64,000 nt of DNA from Marsupella aquatica (Eukaryota; Marchantiophyta). Of this stretch, positions 10,641-24,017 are shown one piece after another (positions within the stretch are counted from its first letter, which is position 1; every line of letters begins with the position of its first letter). The stretch spans positions 620,001-684,000 of the forward strand of contig OZ316893.1 in assembly GCA_973895155.1 (NCBI GenBank). Reading direction: 5' to 3'. The notes beneath the pieces are model-generated. The model saw nothing but the letters and a program-made list of their open reading frames with translations. It was not told the DNA's origin and ran no database searches. Made by a program: the position numbers and the translations under genes.

Positions 10641-13600
10641 CCGATCATGTGTATATGAAAATTCATGGCTATAATGTATGTCAATTGTTTTATCATGATT
10701 TCTATTTACATTCAAAAAATGGGTTCTATGGCCCCACCATAAGTAACATATGTGCATAGAAAGAGGGATGTGCTTAGAAAGGAGGATGGTAGATTATGTG
10801 TGATTATTAAAATGATGACATGCATGATGGGTTTTTTATCACATCATTAACCTTCAAAGAATGTGAATAGGGTTACATTGGTGACACTTTCATTGTACTC
10901 TCTGCTATTCACGTTCAAAGAATGGGTAGTCGGGGCTAGTGCTTAGCTAAGTTTAGCATGGGTCCATGTTCTGGCTGGAGATCATAGATCTTATGAAGTC
11001 AAGCTATGATTGGTTTTTCTTTGAAGCCACTGACTGGCTACAAGAGAATGGAGCCTCAAACTACTATAGTGTGCATGCCAAAGACATGGGTCATGAGCAA
11101 GTAGTAGGCAAAGTATGGCATAATATTACTCAGGGAGGTTTGATTTTAACACACTCCAGAGCCCCACAATAGATTTGAGATCTATGGCTCCATTCTGATC
11201 ATTAAATTAAACAAAATCATATGCTTTGAACGGGGCTTTGAATATCTTGTAATATTTTTAACGAGACAAATGATCTAATCAACTACACATAACCTGATTA
11301 CATTTTTGTAAATTGGTGATAGTAGAAGTACAAGAGTAGTGAACTTTACAAAAGACTCCACAAACTCATTTTTCAGAAAATTTCTTCAAAGTACTAAAAT
11401 TTGCACAATCAAACAAAACATTAATTTGCATGTGGTTTCATTAACGAATATCATAGTAGTCCCTAATGCAATGATGTCAATTAAGCTCCATTAGTACAGT
11501 CTGCAACTTTAAAAGAGTGTTTTTAGTTTACATTTACAAAGCAAAACTGGGTCTTCTATCCATTTTATGTCCAGTTTGTACGATGCATACACTGATGCCT
11601 AACTGATTCCATCCAGGTATGCTAGACAACCTTAGATGCTATGGGAGCACTATTCTCCCAGATTTGAATGTTTGAAATGGCTTGCGCAGGCATTGGGACT
11701 TTCAAGGAAACTTACAATTCTCCCTGAATTTCAATGGAAAGAAGCACTAAAGCATCCAGGAAATCTCAGAATACAATTATGTTTTCGCCATCTTGGTTGA
11801 CATATGGGGTTATTATTGCCAACATTCTTCAAGAATATTTGATTGGAGAGGCCTTGGCATGCTACTCACCTTGCTGCAAGGGCAACCCTGTTGGAATTGG
11901 CGATGGTATTACTATAGGAATTGCTTTAGCAGGTGATCTAAGCCGTTGGTATAACAACTCAGACACAGGATCAAATTTGCTCTCTCCTTGTGGCACAGAC
12001 TTGGCTCATGTTAGTTCTTTGACCTGATTTTTGTCTTACTTGGTGATTGCTTGTTTTGGGGTTTCTTTCAACTTTGTATTCATGTTTTATTTGACATTTT
12101 TATTGATTTAATTATTGTAAGACACATACATAAGAATTACTTTGATAGTGCGTCACATACAAAACTTATTTGTTTAATTGTCTTCCATGAAACTTTGTGT
12201 GATCGTTTAGAGCCTCAGTTAATCACCTAAAATGGATCTTGAAAACCTTATGTCATACATATCTCACATCCACTCCACACTCGCACAAGCAAGGTCAAAG
12301 AAATATTGTCTTCCCTAAATTTACATGTATTTAGGATGACTGTTGTGATTATAAAACTCACTAGAGATCAGCTTCATATCACAAATTGAAAGCACAACCA
12401 AAGATAAACTTTGAATTGTTGTAGAAATGTGAACTCCATTAAGCATATCCATCAAAGATTGAGATTTGATTGTGTCCAATTAGATGATCAACGTTTTACA
12501 TTGCTTGATTCTAAGCTAAGAATATGCATTACCCTTATGGCTTCTTCTTTTGTAAGTAAGTATAATGTTCACTGTTTTGGTTGTCAAAGAGCACTTGGTC
12601 CACTATAATCTCAAAGTCAAAACTTGTGGCATATCCTAACATCCCTTTTGATGGAAATTCAAGGGAAGTAGAAAAGTACAATGGGCCTTTATTGTTTCTT
12701 GCCCTAAGTATACTTTTGAAACAAATGCACTTATTGTTTCTTTGAGAAATATCCCAGATTCCCGACAAAACCTGATGAAATGGGACCCTCTTTTCTTAGT
12801 TTTCAAGCTTAAGTTTCTTCACTAGACCATCCTTCTACTATTTACAGAAAGTTGCATATATTATTCTAGTTTTTACATGCATTTACAAATGCACTTTTCT
12901 GCTATCAACCTGACGTATGATTAAACTGAATTGTCAAAAATGTTTGGCTGTAACAGTAGCTTTTTCCCTGTCACCATTTTGTCCCTCCTTTAGTCTGCGC
13001 GCCTGTCACCCCTTGCTTCTCCCTGCAGATAGACAGATGAATGGAGGAACTATTGTATGTCTAGAGCCCTCACTAGGACGGAACCCACTGTGGCTAGTAA
13101 GTATCCCACTGAAGAGAAACTAACATTATTTGGACTATATTGTGTTTCTACATTCACAGGCTTAATTAGTGTTTTTCCCCTTTAATAAACAATAACATGA
13201 TCGGGAACATGATCAGTACCAAGATAATGGCTAGAGCACCATCATAAATTCATAGAGAAATTATTATCACAAATAATATGTGATCAATGGAGCTTCTTTA
13301 CCAGAAAATTCTAGCTGACTTTGACCCCATTTATGCAGGTTTTAATCAAAGGCAGTGTAGCAATTTTTGTACCACAAGTTGACCAGTTAAGCCTGTTTGC
13401 ACTGACCAATTCAAGTCTTCTTCAACTTTCACAAAATGTGGGTACAATCACTCATGAAAACTCTGGTTATCAATAGTATACTATTACTACCAGGCAACTT
13501 TAGCGGCAATATAATTAAAAACTGCTCATAAGATATAGAAATAACTAATTTTTTTATAAAGAATTTCATAAATTTGATATCCCAACTATAACATTCACAT

Positions 13601-15759
13601 TAAAAACTATCCACAATGATGACTTTTTCACAACCACTACTAAATACACTAAAATCTTGAACTAAGAGCTTAACATTCATAATTCCTACTTGGTGCAATG
13701 TCAAGCTCCTCAACCACCTGAGTGGGGCACTAGTGGTCAGCTAAGGTCACCCAAGATGACTTGTGATCAGAAAATCTCAAGTTTAGTCCCTTTAATAGAG
13801 TTATACTCTAGGTTTTTCTTGTGTACATAATATGGGCTCTGTTTCAGACTGGCTTTGGACAGATCAAATGTGTTAAAAGTATAGGCATTTCTCATCGTCG
13901 TCTAAATTTAAGGAAATTTAAAATATATCAACCAGGTTTTCCCTGCTTGCAGACTAGTTGCACACCTTGTTCTATGCTAAGGTGGTTTCCCATTATCTAG
14001 AAAACTAAGTCAACCTCTTGAATTATGGCATGTTCATCTTGGAACATGTCTCTTTTTTTGTCTTGTAGTGATATGCAATTTTATGATAAAAGAAGTAGGT
14101 AACTAGGTACATGTAAAGTATATGCCAATAAATAAATATCTCTTAATTAAGAGCGAGTGACATAACACACAAAACAAAAGTACAAAGGTACTAAAGAGTT
14201 GTGCACATATAATACATATTTTCACTTGCTTCTAGATAATGACAGTTAACTCAATTAAAACCATAAATTTTTGTAAAGGAACCACTAGGGGAACTTAGTA
14301 CACCACATGTGCACATTGTTCAAATTCATTTATCTCACTCTCATGAGAAAAAAAGTGAATTCACCAAGGAGTGAATGAAAGATTAAATATTCAAATACAT
14401 TCAAAATACTATAAGTTCACTAAAATTGAAAGGGGTCCAAAAGTTAATTCAAAATCAAATTAATACAAATGATTTGCTTTGTTAAGGCACATTAAAATCA
14501 AAATACTAGGCACAAAATATGAATAAGACAAAATGTGAAAGGTAGATTCACCAGTTTGGCTTTGAATGATCACTGTCAAACCTAATAACTCAATTGATCA
14601 GATCTGGTATCTGTACTTATCAAACTCTAGGCTTAAAAGCCCGTCCCCAGTTCCAACTATGCCTAGAGCTAGTCATAATTGAGTGCCTTCTCGTTAGATG
14701 GTGGGCCATTATTCTACTCTACCCCATCGGCATGGTCGTCACTCTTCTAGAAATTTTTCTTAACCAAGCTTTAGATCTTGTTTTATTAAATAGATTGATT
14801 ATTTAGGTCATCAAGTGTGACACTGTATACTGCTTTTTAAAACTCATTTTGACAATTTCATATGAGTAGGCTTGATCAAGGCAAAGTTCTAAACCGGCAA
14901 ATTCATAGTGTCATTTACAACTCATTTCAACAATTTAATATGATTACCTTGACGGAGGTAACTTGTACACCGTGAGTGGGTTGAGGAGCTAGATGTGCAC
15001 TCTTCCTTGTTAAAAAAAATATTAGAAATAATGCACATGCAGAATTTTATTTATCCTTGGAGAGTTCAAATATGGGAAAGTTTGATGATTCCATACGGGT
15101 TATCATCAAAAACCCTTATGGAATAACTGTTTAACTGTGAATTTGGTTATCATCAAATAAATAACTGTGACAATATAGCCAAATGTCCATCCGGGCTTTA
15201 GTTTGGGAAAAGTAGCTAAAAGCTGTACATTTAATATCATGTTATAGTTTTTCAACAAGTAAATTGATAAGATTATAAACCCAGTTTCCCCCTAAGATGG
15301 TATAAAAAGCATTAGAAAGGATCAGTTCTTTTGATTCTTGGGGCAGCCCAAAGTGTAACCAACTCAGTAAAACCATGATCTTGAATTCCACTGGCAGAGT
15401 CTTAGATCTAGTGATCGACAACTAATTAGATACAACTTACCTGAACACAGTACTCATGTAACTATAAACTATTACTCTTCCCTTATCCCTTGCAATCTGT
15501 TGTTACAACTGGCAAGTGAACAACAATTGAAACAAAATGCTACATGCATATGAGAACATAAAGCAATGCACTTAAAAATATGCAGCCCAGGTTGATCCTT
15601 ATCATCTTAACAACCTCATTTCACCAGTTCAATAACACAATATCCAACTAGTTAAATAACTATACCAGTTGTGCAGCAAAATCATGATCTAAATTAGCCA
15701 GTAACATCTACTGTAGACAACTCACAACATGTGCAGCAAACCCATGTTTGCCTATTTGT
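10641..15759. other. Intergenic DNA, no supported gene
   Basis: AT-rich, stop-dense in all frames. The longest open stretch (11,734-12,027 plus) has no motif I recognise. No splice-consistent exon chain was seen. Confidence 0.4.
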
Positions 15760-15960
15760 TGTAGACCCATGCGTGACTAATTCAGTTTAGGGTTTTAGCA
15801 TTGGACCCTAAACCCTTTAGCAAGACCATGCTTAGCTTATTTTAGCATTGGACCCATGCTCTACTAATTTTTTTCTGTGACCTTGGCTAATTTTAGTAAT
15901 GCACCCATGCTCCACACATGTGAGATCGTAGACCGTAACCCCTACTATGCATGTTTAGGG
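15760..15960. repeat. Short degenerate repeat cluster
   Basis: Variants of TTTTAGCATTGGACCCATGCT recur at about 15,795, 15,840 and 15,895; a related phrase (AATTTGAGCATGGGTCCAT / AGTTTAGCATGGGTCCATG) occurs at 10,540 and 10,950. Probably fragments of one dispersed repeat. Confidence 0.45.
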
Positions 15961-17924
15961 TGTAGGGTTTGTCATAGAGAGAAAACACTCATATATATTA
16001 TATTATATTATATATACAGAACATTTCATAGATTTAGGTAAATGTGCTTGCATTACATATTTATTACACACATGATACATCTCTTGATACTTACAGGTAG
16101 ACCTTGACCCTTAACAATGCTAGTATCCTTAATGTTTTGACGGAGCAGCTATTGTGTAATCACTTTCTGATCAGTTTACTTGAATTGTGTTAGTTCCAAA
16201 ACACTGTAAGTATGATTGCTTATTCTCAAGGACAACATAATATCATCACCAGTGCACCCCGATATGTCATGCAACCTACTGTAAGTCATTGCTTTGAACT
16301 GAACATAAATTAAACTAGATCATTTGGATAAAAGCAGTTAGTTGCAAATTATATGTAACTCAATAGAGCACATGTTCTCTCTCTATAAGTGTTTGTACAT
16401 GCATGCGATTTTATCAGGTGATCTAGAGTCCTGAAGATCCTTAAACATTGGTATATTTGGGTTAAGTGAAACAAACAGACTTGCAGATAAACCTCATATA
16501 TTACTAATATTTTGATTGACTGTGCCAAAGCAGGTAAATCTTCTTTCCCTCACATTGGTGGTGGAGTTCAACAACGGAGATATCTCAGATTTGATCTGGT
16601 AACATTTTCTCTTTGTTATCAATCAGCATGAAGAAGCAATCAACAATATATGTACTTTCAGCTACAAAGTGCATATTAAGCTAGCTGATCTAATGGTACT
16701 TATAGACAAATGCATTCAAGATTCTCGTGATCTTATGTTAAAATTCTGGCCAAATACGGTAAGGAATTGATGTCATTTGAGCTGACAACTAAACATACAC
16801 TGAAGAATTTTGTTATAAGACTAATGTGTTTCAAAACCGTAGATGGTACTTGTTGAGAAGTACCTACCAATTCAAATGAGTGCTACCTGCCATCCCAAAC
16901 TAGAATGCTTTTGACCACATAATCATGTAGGATTTCCACTGTAGCCAAAAAGTATCCAGGTGATTTAGATTGGGAACTTGAAGATTACTTAGACATACTC
17001 AACAAAATCCTCATTTAAAAGTTTCATTTGGCCAATCATTCAATAGGAAAGATGATAATTGTCTAAGTTGTGGAAGCGAGAGTATTCTTTGCCTTGACAA
17101 TAACTGTGGGGTCTCCTCCGATGTTTGTAACTTGACTGTTACATCATTCAACGACTCATGTAATTTTGGGGTAAGTGACAAGCTTAGTAAGCTGTCTCTC
17201 CTTCAATTTCATTTCTTCAATGTAGCACGTAATCAGGTGCACAACCAATGGTCACTGTTGATTAATTTTAGTGAATCACTACAACATTTATTTAGAGAAA
17301 ATCTAGAGAATAGGATAAACAATGTTCACCTACCACAAAATTTTGGACATGACTGATTTAGGACTTAAAGTTGGAACCTCATAATATGATTTGGTCAAAA
17401 GAATAAATAATTTTGAGGTGCAGCCGTGAAGTTTTTGGAATATTTGTTGTAGTTAGTATCAAGAATAAAGGATAAGTCATTGGTTCCACACCTTTAAAAG
17501 CCAACCTCTTGGGCTCTTTGCTCCCTTAATTTGGTTTCCAGGAGCATCTTTGGGGCCTGCCCCTGGAGAAAATTTTGGTCTCTCAGTAATAGCTCGTACG
17601 CTTTAATAGTAAATCACAAAATAGATGTGGAAAGTCACGATATGGATGTACGGTTTTAGAACTCCTTTTATGAGCATTTACTTGGACCCTCTTTTGTTTG
17701 TTATCCTCTTTTGTTTGTTCTTTTGTATTCTGTTTGGTGTTTTTCTGTACATTTTCTTTTAATTTATTTGGAGGCCGCATTTTAGGGTTATGTCCCCTTA
17801 GCTATATGCAATATTATTTTATTTTTAATGAAATCTTTCAAGGCTAAAGAAACCCAACCATGGCGTGCCAGGTAATCTTTGTCTACCCTCATCTGGTTTA
17901 TATTTTAAAACAATTTATTCACTG
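15961..17924. other. Intergenic DNA, nothing recognised
   Basis: Contains a short ATATTATATTATATTATATA microsatellite at about 15,993-16,015. Otherwise no feature found. Confidence 0.4.
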
Positions 17925-17949
17925 TGGGGGGGGGGGGGGGGGGGGGGGG
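17925..17949 (+). repeat. Poly-G tract of about 25 bases
   Basis: Uninterrupted G run flanked by CACTGTG and AGGCCATTG. Such a tract can form a G-quadruplex and is also prone to length errors in sequencing; its exact length should not be trusted. Confidence 0.85.
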
Positions 17950-19389
17950 AGGCCATTGGAAACCCCACCTAGGACAGGCAGCCAGGTATAATATGTTTCC
18001 TTTTCTTTGGATGTGCAACCAAATTTTGTTTAGATTAGCCAAGATTTATTTGGTTGTTTTAAGGACCAGTCTGCACCAGTAGTAGCTTCAAAATTGTTCA
18101 ACTCCAAATGGAACACATAGTTTAAGCCGAGGTTTAAGCATGGAAACTGATGATCTGGGCTTCAACTTCCACCATATTTACAGCTCTGACTCAGTTGATA
18201 AGCAGCACATGTTTGTATCTGGATACAGAGAAGCAGCTACAATGTAATCAAACAAAAATCCCTTGCAGAGAGAGGCTCTAGACTGACAAAAATGCTGTGT
18301 TTACTTCCGTCTAACTGTCCATCCTCCCATACATGATGCCGTTGCACACTGCTGAGGATGACTTGGGGTCATGTTCATGAGTCTTAATTCTCATTGGTTA
18401 GTGAAAGGGACTGTAGGGTCTAGAATGTTTGGCTCAGAAAGCAATGTAAGAGAGTAAACAACAGATGACCTCATATCAAATTTACACCTATAATACTCAA
18501 TCTCGCCCAATTTCATCTTTGGCCCCTTTATGAATTCACATTTGGGGGGATTGATTCTAGATTGTTGGGTCATTTCATGACATTTTGCTGAGGAAAAATG
18601 GGGTGAGTCTTGAGCCTTGCACTTACTAGGCCCATGCCTTGGCTGTACACTCCAGGCCAGGAGTACAGTTTGCCATCCACCGGTAGCAAGGACTGTAACC
18701 TTTGCCACAGGCTAGCCCTAATATTTATTCCACCGATAGCAAGGACTGTACCCCTTGCCATAGGCTAGCCCTGTATTCTCTGTTGCCACCTTGCCCTGCC
18801 ACCTCACAAGGACAGTACCTAGCTGTACACTCTCCTTGCATTTGGAATTCCTGTACAATATATATACTGCCCTAAATGAGTAGCAGGGCACATGGAAGCA
18901 AAGGATGAGGCTGGAGGAGAGAAGAAATTAAAGTGTAAATTTGACCAAAGTTGTAAATTCTATATTTTTCAATTCGCATGTTACATTGATCTATGCATAG
19001 TTGTATTTTTATTATGGGTGCAAACCAACTACTTACTTTACCTAGATAGAGTGAAGTAAAATTGCTATTTGAATAGTTCAAATGAAGAAATCAATATTCT
19101 CATAAAACACTTTTTAATGAATTAATAAACCAAATTACTATTTAAAATTAGCTTGGCAGTTTTTTTAATGGCTGGAAAATGCATTTATCTACTTCTGTAT
19201 TATGCAATGCCGCCAAAAAGTACTTTTGTATGCTTACAATATTGAAAATGGAGGGAATCAACCTGAGGCATTGGATTTTTAAAGAGTTTTTTTTATGTAC
19301 TCTTGGATTGATTGACCAGGAGTGTCAATTAAATGATATACTTCTCTTTATAATAGATAGTGAGTACATGAGATGATTCCTAGATGATA
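17950..19389. repeat. Intergenic DNA with a ~51-bp tandem duplication at 18,678-18,780
   Basis: CCACCGGTAGCAAGGACTGT...CCACAGGCTAGCCCT is followed by CCACCGATAGCAAGGACTGT...CCATAGGCTAGCCCT, two adjacent diverged copies. No gene seen in the remainder. Confidence 0.5.
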
Positions 19390-19765
19390 TCACCTAAAAT
19401 GTGAGCTCACATTGATATCTTTTGTTCTCCTTGACATATTTTCTCTCCTTGAAATCTTTTTCTCCTTTCAACATTTTCTCCACTACATTATTTGCTCACC
19501 TCAACATCTTTTCTCTCCTCAACCTTTTCTAACACCTCAATATTTTTTGCTCACCTCTACATCTTTTCTCTCCGACCTCGACATGTTTTATCACCTTGAC
19601 ATCTTTCGTTCACCTCAATATCTTTTTTTTCTCTCTTTGACACCTTTTATCACCTCAACATCTTTTGCTCTCCTTGACAACTTTTATCACCTCAACATCT
19701 TTTGCTCACTTTGACATCATTTTTCTCCTCGACATCTTTTATCACCTTAACATCTTTCGTGCAAC
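19390..19765 (+). repeat. Pyrimidine-rich tandem repeat (TCACCTCAACATCTTTT type)
   Basis: About twenty loosely repeated units of 13-26 bases such as CTCAACATCTTTTGCTCACC and CTTGACATCTTTTCTCTCC. The open frames across it are low-complexity and are not proposed as genes. Confidence 0.75.
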
Positions 19766-22300
19766 GCACGTGTGGGCCAATCCCTCATTATTCCCTATAT
19801 GGGGTCCTTGCTTATTAATTTTCCATATTACTATTCCACAATTAGTTGCCTTGTTAATGTTGTTTTCATGGATCCTAATTAGTCTATTTATTTCCCTCTT
19901 TAGTCAATGAAGAAGTGGTATTGTATTCCTTTTTGTCATAGTCAACCAATGAGGGCCCCCTTTTACACATACTTGCCAGGTCTAAAGTTGAACTGCATTA
20001 TACCATTTATGTATTTGTATTATTAAACATGAAAGTAAACTAGTGAGTGGCTCCATAACTCAAAAGCCTTGGCTGGCTTTACTTGCGCTAGACAAACGGT
20101 TGTCTCCAGCCTTTCCTTTTTTTATTTAAATGAGGAGTTGTCAGGACTCTCCCCTCCTTGTTTTGTTGCCGCATCTTTCCTTTACTGTCCTTCCACTTCA
20201 CTGCCACCCTCATCGTAGTTTCCAATGTTAGCAAATATCCCCAAATCTCAATCTTGCATACTTGTCCAGGCTTCAATTCAAGAAACTTTTGATTTATTGA
20301 CTCTTATTAAAACTTTTTGTGGTGTAGGAATTCAAGTAGTAGATGGCAATTGTAACGAAGTTTTCTGTGTTTCTGGCAGGTAAATGTTGCGTTTGCAGGA
20401 ACAGACAAGAACCAAAAATCACTTCAGTCATGGTACCAAGTTGCCAACACACAAAAATTTTCACTATCAGAAATCTATGCAAGCATATCAAGTAGGATTA
20501 CAAATAACATTAATGCAATAAACAATGCAGTAGACGGAGGCACTCCTCCACCATTGTGGTACTAACAAAAACTGAAAGCATGATCTAGCATGATAGTTTC
20601 AAAGAGTGTATATATGTATGTTGAGCAATGGACCACTCATAGATAGCATGCTCATGTGAAATCTCCAACAAGGAGCTAGTCAACACAAGAGATTTGTGGT
20701 TCACGTTTTTGAGAGGCTACATTCATGGGGACACACAAGAGAGTTACACTGTACTATAATAAGGCCCATTGGCCATACCAAGTCTCAACAGCATAATTTT
20801 CCTACCTCTCAGGCAACTCACCAATGAGCTTAAATTCACTCACAAGTCAACTCTTGCTTTTGCATATACTAAGTAACATATCTGATCTTTATCAAGTACT
20901 TGACTATGACTAAATATGTTTACATTATAACTCTAGACCCAAGAGAAAATGCCTAACAATATGTATAGGTATGGGCAAATTGGGATTTATAAGGCTTAGT
21001 ACTCTGAAACATTTTTCTCCCTTAACTTTCCCTGAGACTTGATTCGGAGAAAGGATTTGTAAATGGCCAGCAAATGCTGCTTAAGCTTGACCCTTGGCGG
21101 GGGAATCAATGGGAGTAAAACTTCTAAAACACCTATGAACAAACTGTCCCAAGTAGTACAGTTTGTCCAGTGCATTCCTTTCCTTTTCCAGTTAAATGAG
21201 TATATTTAGACTAACTACCATTATTGGCATTGATTCTAGACCCAAGAACAAATGCCCAACAGACTCATCCTAGTAGTCCATGGTCAATGGATAGTCACTA
21301 ATTCCAAATTTCTGTCTTTCATTCTGAACCCCCGGGTGCAGGATAGGGAGCACCATTTAGGATAGGATGGCCATGTGTGGGTTGGAAAATTAAACCCAAT
21401 CCTTAATATGGGAGGGTACTTTGTCATTTTTAAATCACTTAGTTGGGTTGTTTCTTTTAATGGCCATTTTGGTTTTCACTAGTTCAGGGGCCTCACCTTG
21501 ATAGTGACATTGACATTGTTTTCTTTTAATGGCCAAAGGCCGTTTTTGTTTTCACTAGTTCATGGGCCTCACCATGTGAATGACATTTTGTTTTTTTAAT
21601 AATTTTCCTTGTGAATGACATTGACAATGATCCGTTTGGGATCAGTGCTATGTCAACTTCTGGTTTGGAATGATTTGGATGGCCCTTGGCCAGGTATGGG
21701 AAAATTGAAAGGCCATCCTCTCCTAAAGTATCTTGAAGTAGTGGCACTAGCTCAATCTCTTAGGGTGGCTTTCTAAGCATTCGATGCACTGGTAATTTTT
21801 TTCACCAAAGCAAAGTGGAGGGTCACTTTTCGTGAATGGGCAAATTCCAGACCCAAAAATCTTTTTCAATGAAGGAGCCAAGCAGTGGAGACGATCACTG
21901 CCTTCTTGTGGCTATTGAGAATCCTCAGGATATCATAGTGCAGTCGGATCTCTCCTTTTACCTCACGTCAATCGTATCAGCGGCAACACTGTTTTGTACG
22001 ACGGGAGGCAATCAATGCCCACTCGAATCGCAGTGCTCAGCTGCCTCAGCTCGTCTCACTTAGCTGGGCTCAGTCCAGCTGAATTTAAGTGGCAAGCTGA
22101 AGGTTTGTGAGAGAAAACTCGAGTGACAGATCAGGGTTTAACAGTGCCGCCTTCTCACGGTTTGTCCTCCTCGCCACCAAGTACCCTACATGAATCCAAC
22201 GAGATCCCCGGTAGCTATCCCGAATCCCGGGCTGTCACATGCTAACAATGCTTGTAGCATTCACAATCAGCTAATAATTACTCGTCGTAGCTCATAAGTT
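19766..22300. other. Intergenic DNA with a diverged repeat copy
   Basis: 20,560-20,960 is the partner of the repeat at 9,780-10,150. The phrase TCTAGACCCAAGA(A/G)-AAATGCC occurs again at 21,236. A TTTTAATGGCCATTTT(G)GTTTTCACTAGTTC phrase is duplicated at about 21,455 and 21,525. No gene recognised. Confidence 0.4.
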
Positions 22301-24017
22301 CATTTGCTTTAGTTGCTATTTATGGGAGCTGGTACCGAGCTGTATGTAGCTGCATGCTGACAAATCCAGCGATCCCTGTGGGGTTCGCACTTTTACACGG
22401 CCTCTCGCGGTCTTTGGGCAGAGAATTCCTACTAAGGCCATGGCTATATTCGATGTTTTTCTGCGTTTCAACCCTAAATGCTGGGCAACAATACTTCTCA
22501 AGTCGTAGTCCCCAAGGAAGCGGGACAGAATCTCTTTTTCAGCCCGGGATACTTTTTCGCCCTGCTCAATTCTTGGATAATGTGTTTTGCTACTACTATG
22601 CTTCCAGGGGTAAACTCCAACTGCTACGTTGAGCTGAGATTCCTCTGCTCGGGTAAGGTTTCCCCACAGGGCCTTCGCCTAGTGAATTACCTTTCCTTAG
22701 TCCAAGGGGAAGGAAAGATGAGACTTGAAATTGAGGGCTCTGCAAAATTCCACTACTTAGACTGATTCGAACGTTTGTCAAACCGGTAAGCTCTCTATTC
22801 CGGGCACGGGAACGGAGCTGAGTCGATGGAAATTTTGGATATGGACCGTTTTCGGCAACACCCGACAGCCAGGTATGTCTCATTTTCTATGCTTGTCATT
22901 TTGTTGGATTATGATATGACCAAACGACCTCGAATACATTCTCAACAAAGACGTTTGATTTGCAGAGTTCATCCTTCGTCTTCCGGTTTGATTGGTAATG
23001 GCATCAGCCATTGTTCTTGTACAAGGCCTTCAGGTAATAAGACTGAAGACCGATTTGAACTTTGTGATTTCGTACTTTTAATCAAAAACCCTTCTTCCAG
23101 CACCATGGTGTGACACTTCTAGTTGCATGAATTTCCTGCTATGAGGCTGATGTTGAAGACTTGACTTGCACTTCAAGTTGTGATCCTTTATTCATCTCCC
23201 AGGAACAACAGAGGAGGGGCGGGGGGTGTCACATTCATGTCATTTGTCTTCTCCAGCCGATTTAAAGAATGCTGGATAGGATTTATCTCTGAATTGTAGG
23301 GGAGGGAGCGGAGCGCTTTCATTTTCATGTCATCCTTGTCTAATCATATTGGATTCTGTCGAGCCAAATTATAGATTCTGGCTAGGCTTTATTTCTGAAT
23401 TGTAGTCTCTTTACAAAAACCTGAGATTCTGGATTGCGTATAGCATAGAAAGGACAGTGTAGGCAACTTGCAAATGAACGCCATTCAAGGTTCCTGAAGG
23501 GTCAATTGTGTATGCAACTTCAGGATAACACGTCACTGCTTGATGTAATTTTTAGTGCCAATTTGATCGGCTCTTGACTCTGTCCTTTCTATGGTTACAC
23601 TGATATTCCAGAGTATGAACGAGCTTAGTGATACTTGGGGTTATCACATTTATTTCAGTTTTGTATTCTAACATCATGCAATTCTTGACAGACAGCCGTT
23701 CCTCTCAATTGAAAAGGAGTCATATAACTTTTGCAAGTTATGTTTATCAAAGATCACAGCAGAGCAAGGGATTCAAGAAAATATGTCTATCGACGGAGGT
23801 AGGCATGCATCCTACCCGTGAAACTCGATACTTACCGGTCTGCTATCTATTTCTGAACGATTATTGTAGAATGATCATTGAGAAACATAGTCCTCAAGAA
23901 ATAAGTACAAATGTATTGCACCTCGTGGAATATCCTGGATTTTGTCCTGGTACCATATCTGATTGTGGGTTGTGGTGCTGACAGAGGAAGCCCAGTGGAC
24001 CTAAATTGAATCATCAG
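22301..24017 (+). promoter_or_regulatory. Upstream region and possible spliced 5' exons of the PPR gene
   Basis: GC content rises near 22.0-22.9 kb. A possible exon ends at 22,872 with CCAG followed by GTATGT; another possible exon runs from an acceptor at about 22,965 (TTGATTTGCAG) to a donor GTAATA at about 23,033. A good acceptor (GTGCTGACAG) ends at 23,984, directly after an in-frame TGA and just before the PPR frame opens. These suggest a spliced leader or N-terminal extension, but I could not phase the exons into one frame, so I do not extend the coding region. The open frame 23,628-23,978 in the same frame shows no recognised motif. Confidence 0.3.

Noticed and set aside
11734-12027. 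A 97-residue open frame as a possible gene.
   Set aside because: No family resemblance, no splice context and ordinary AT-rich surroundings.
24006-24017. Starting the PPR protein at the TTG at 24,006.
   Set aside because: Nuclear plant genes start at ATG; the first in-frame ATG is at 24,018.
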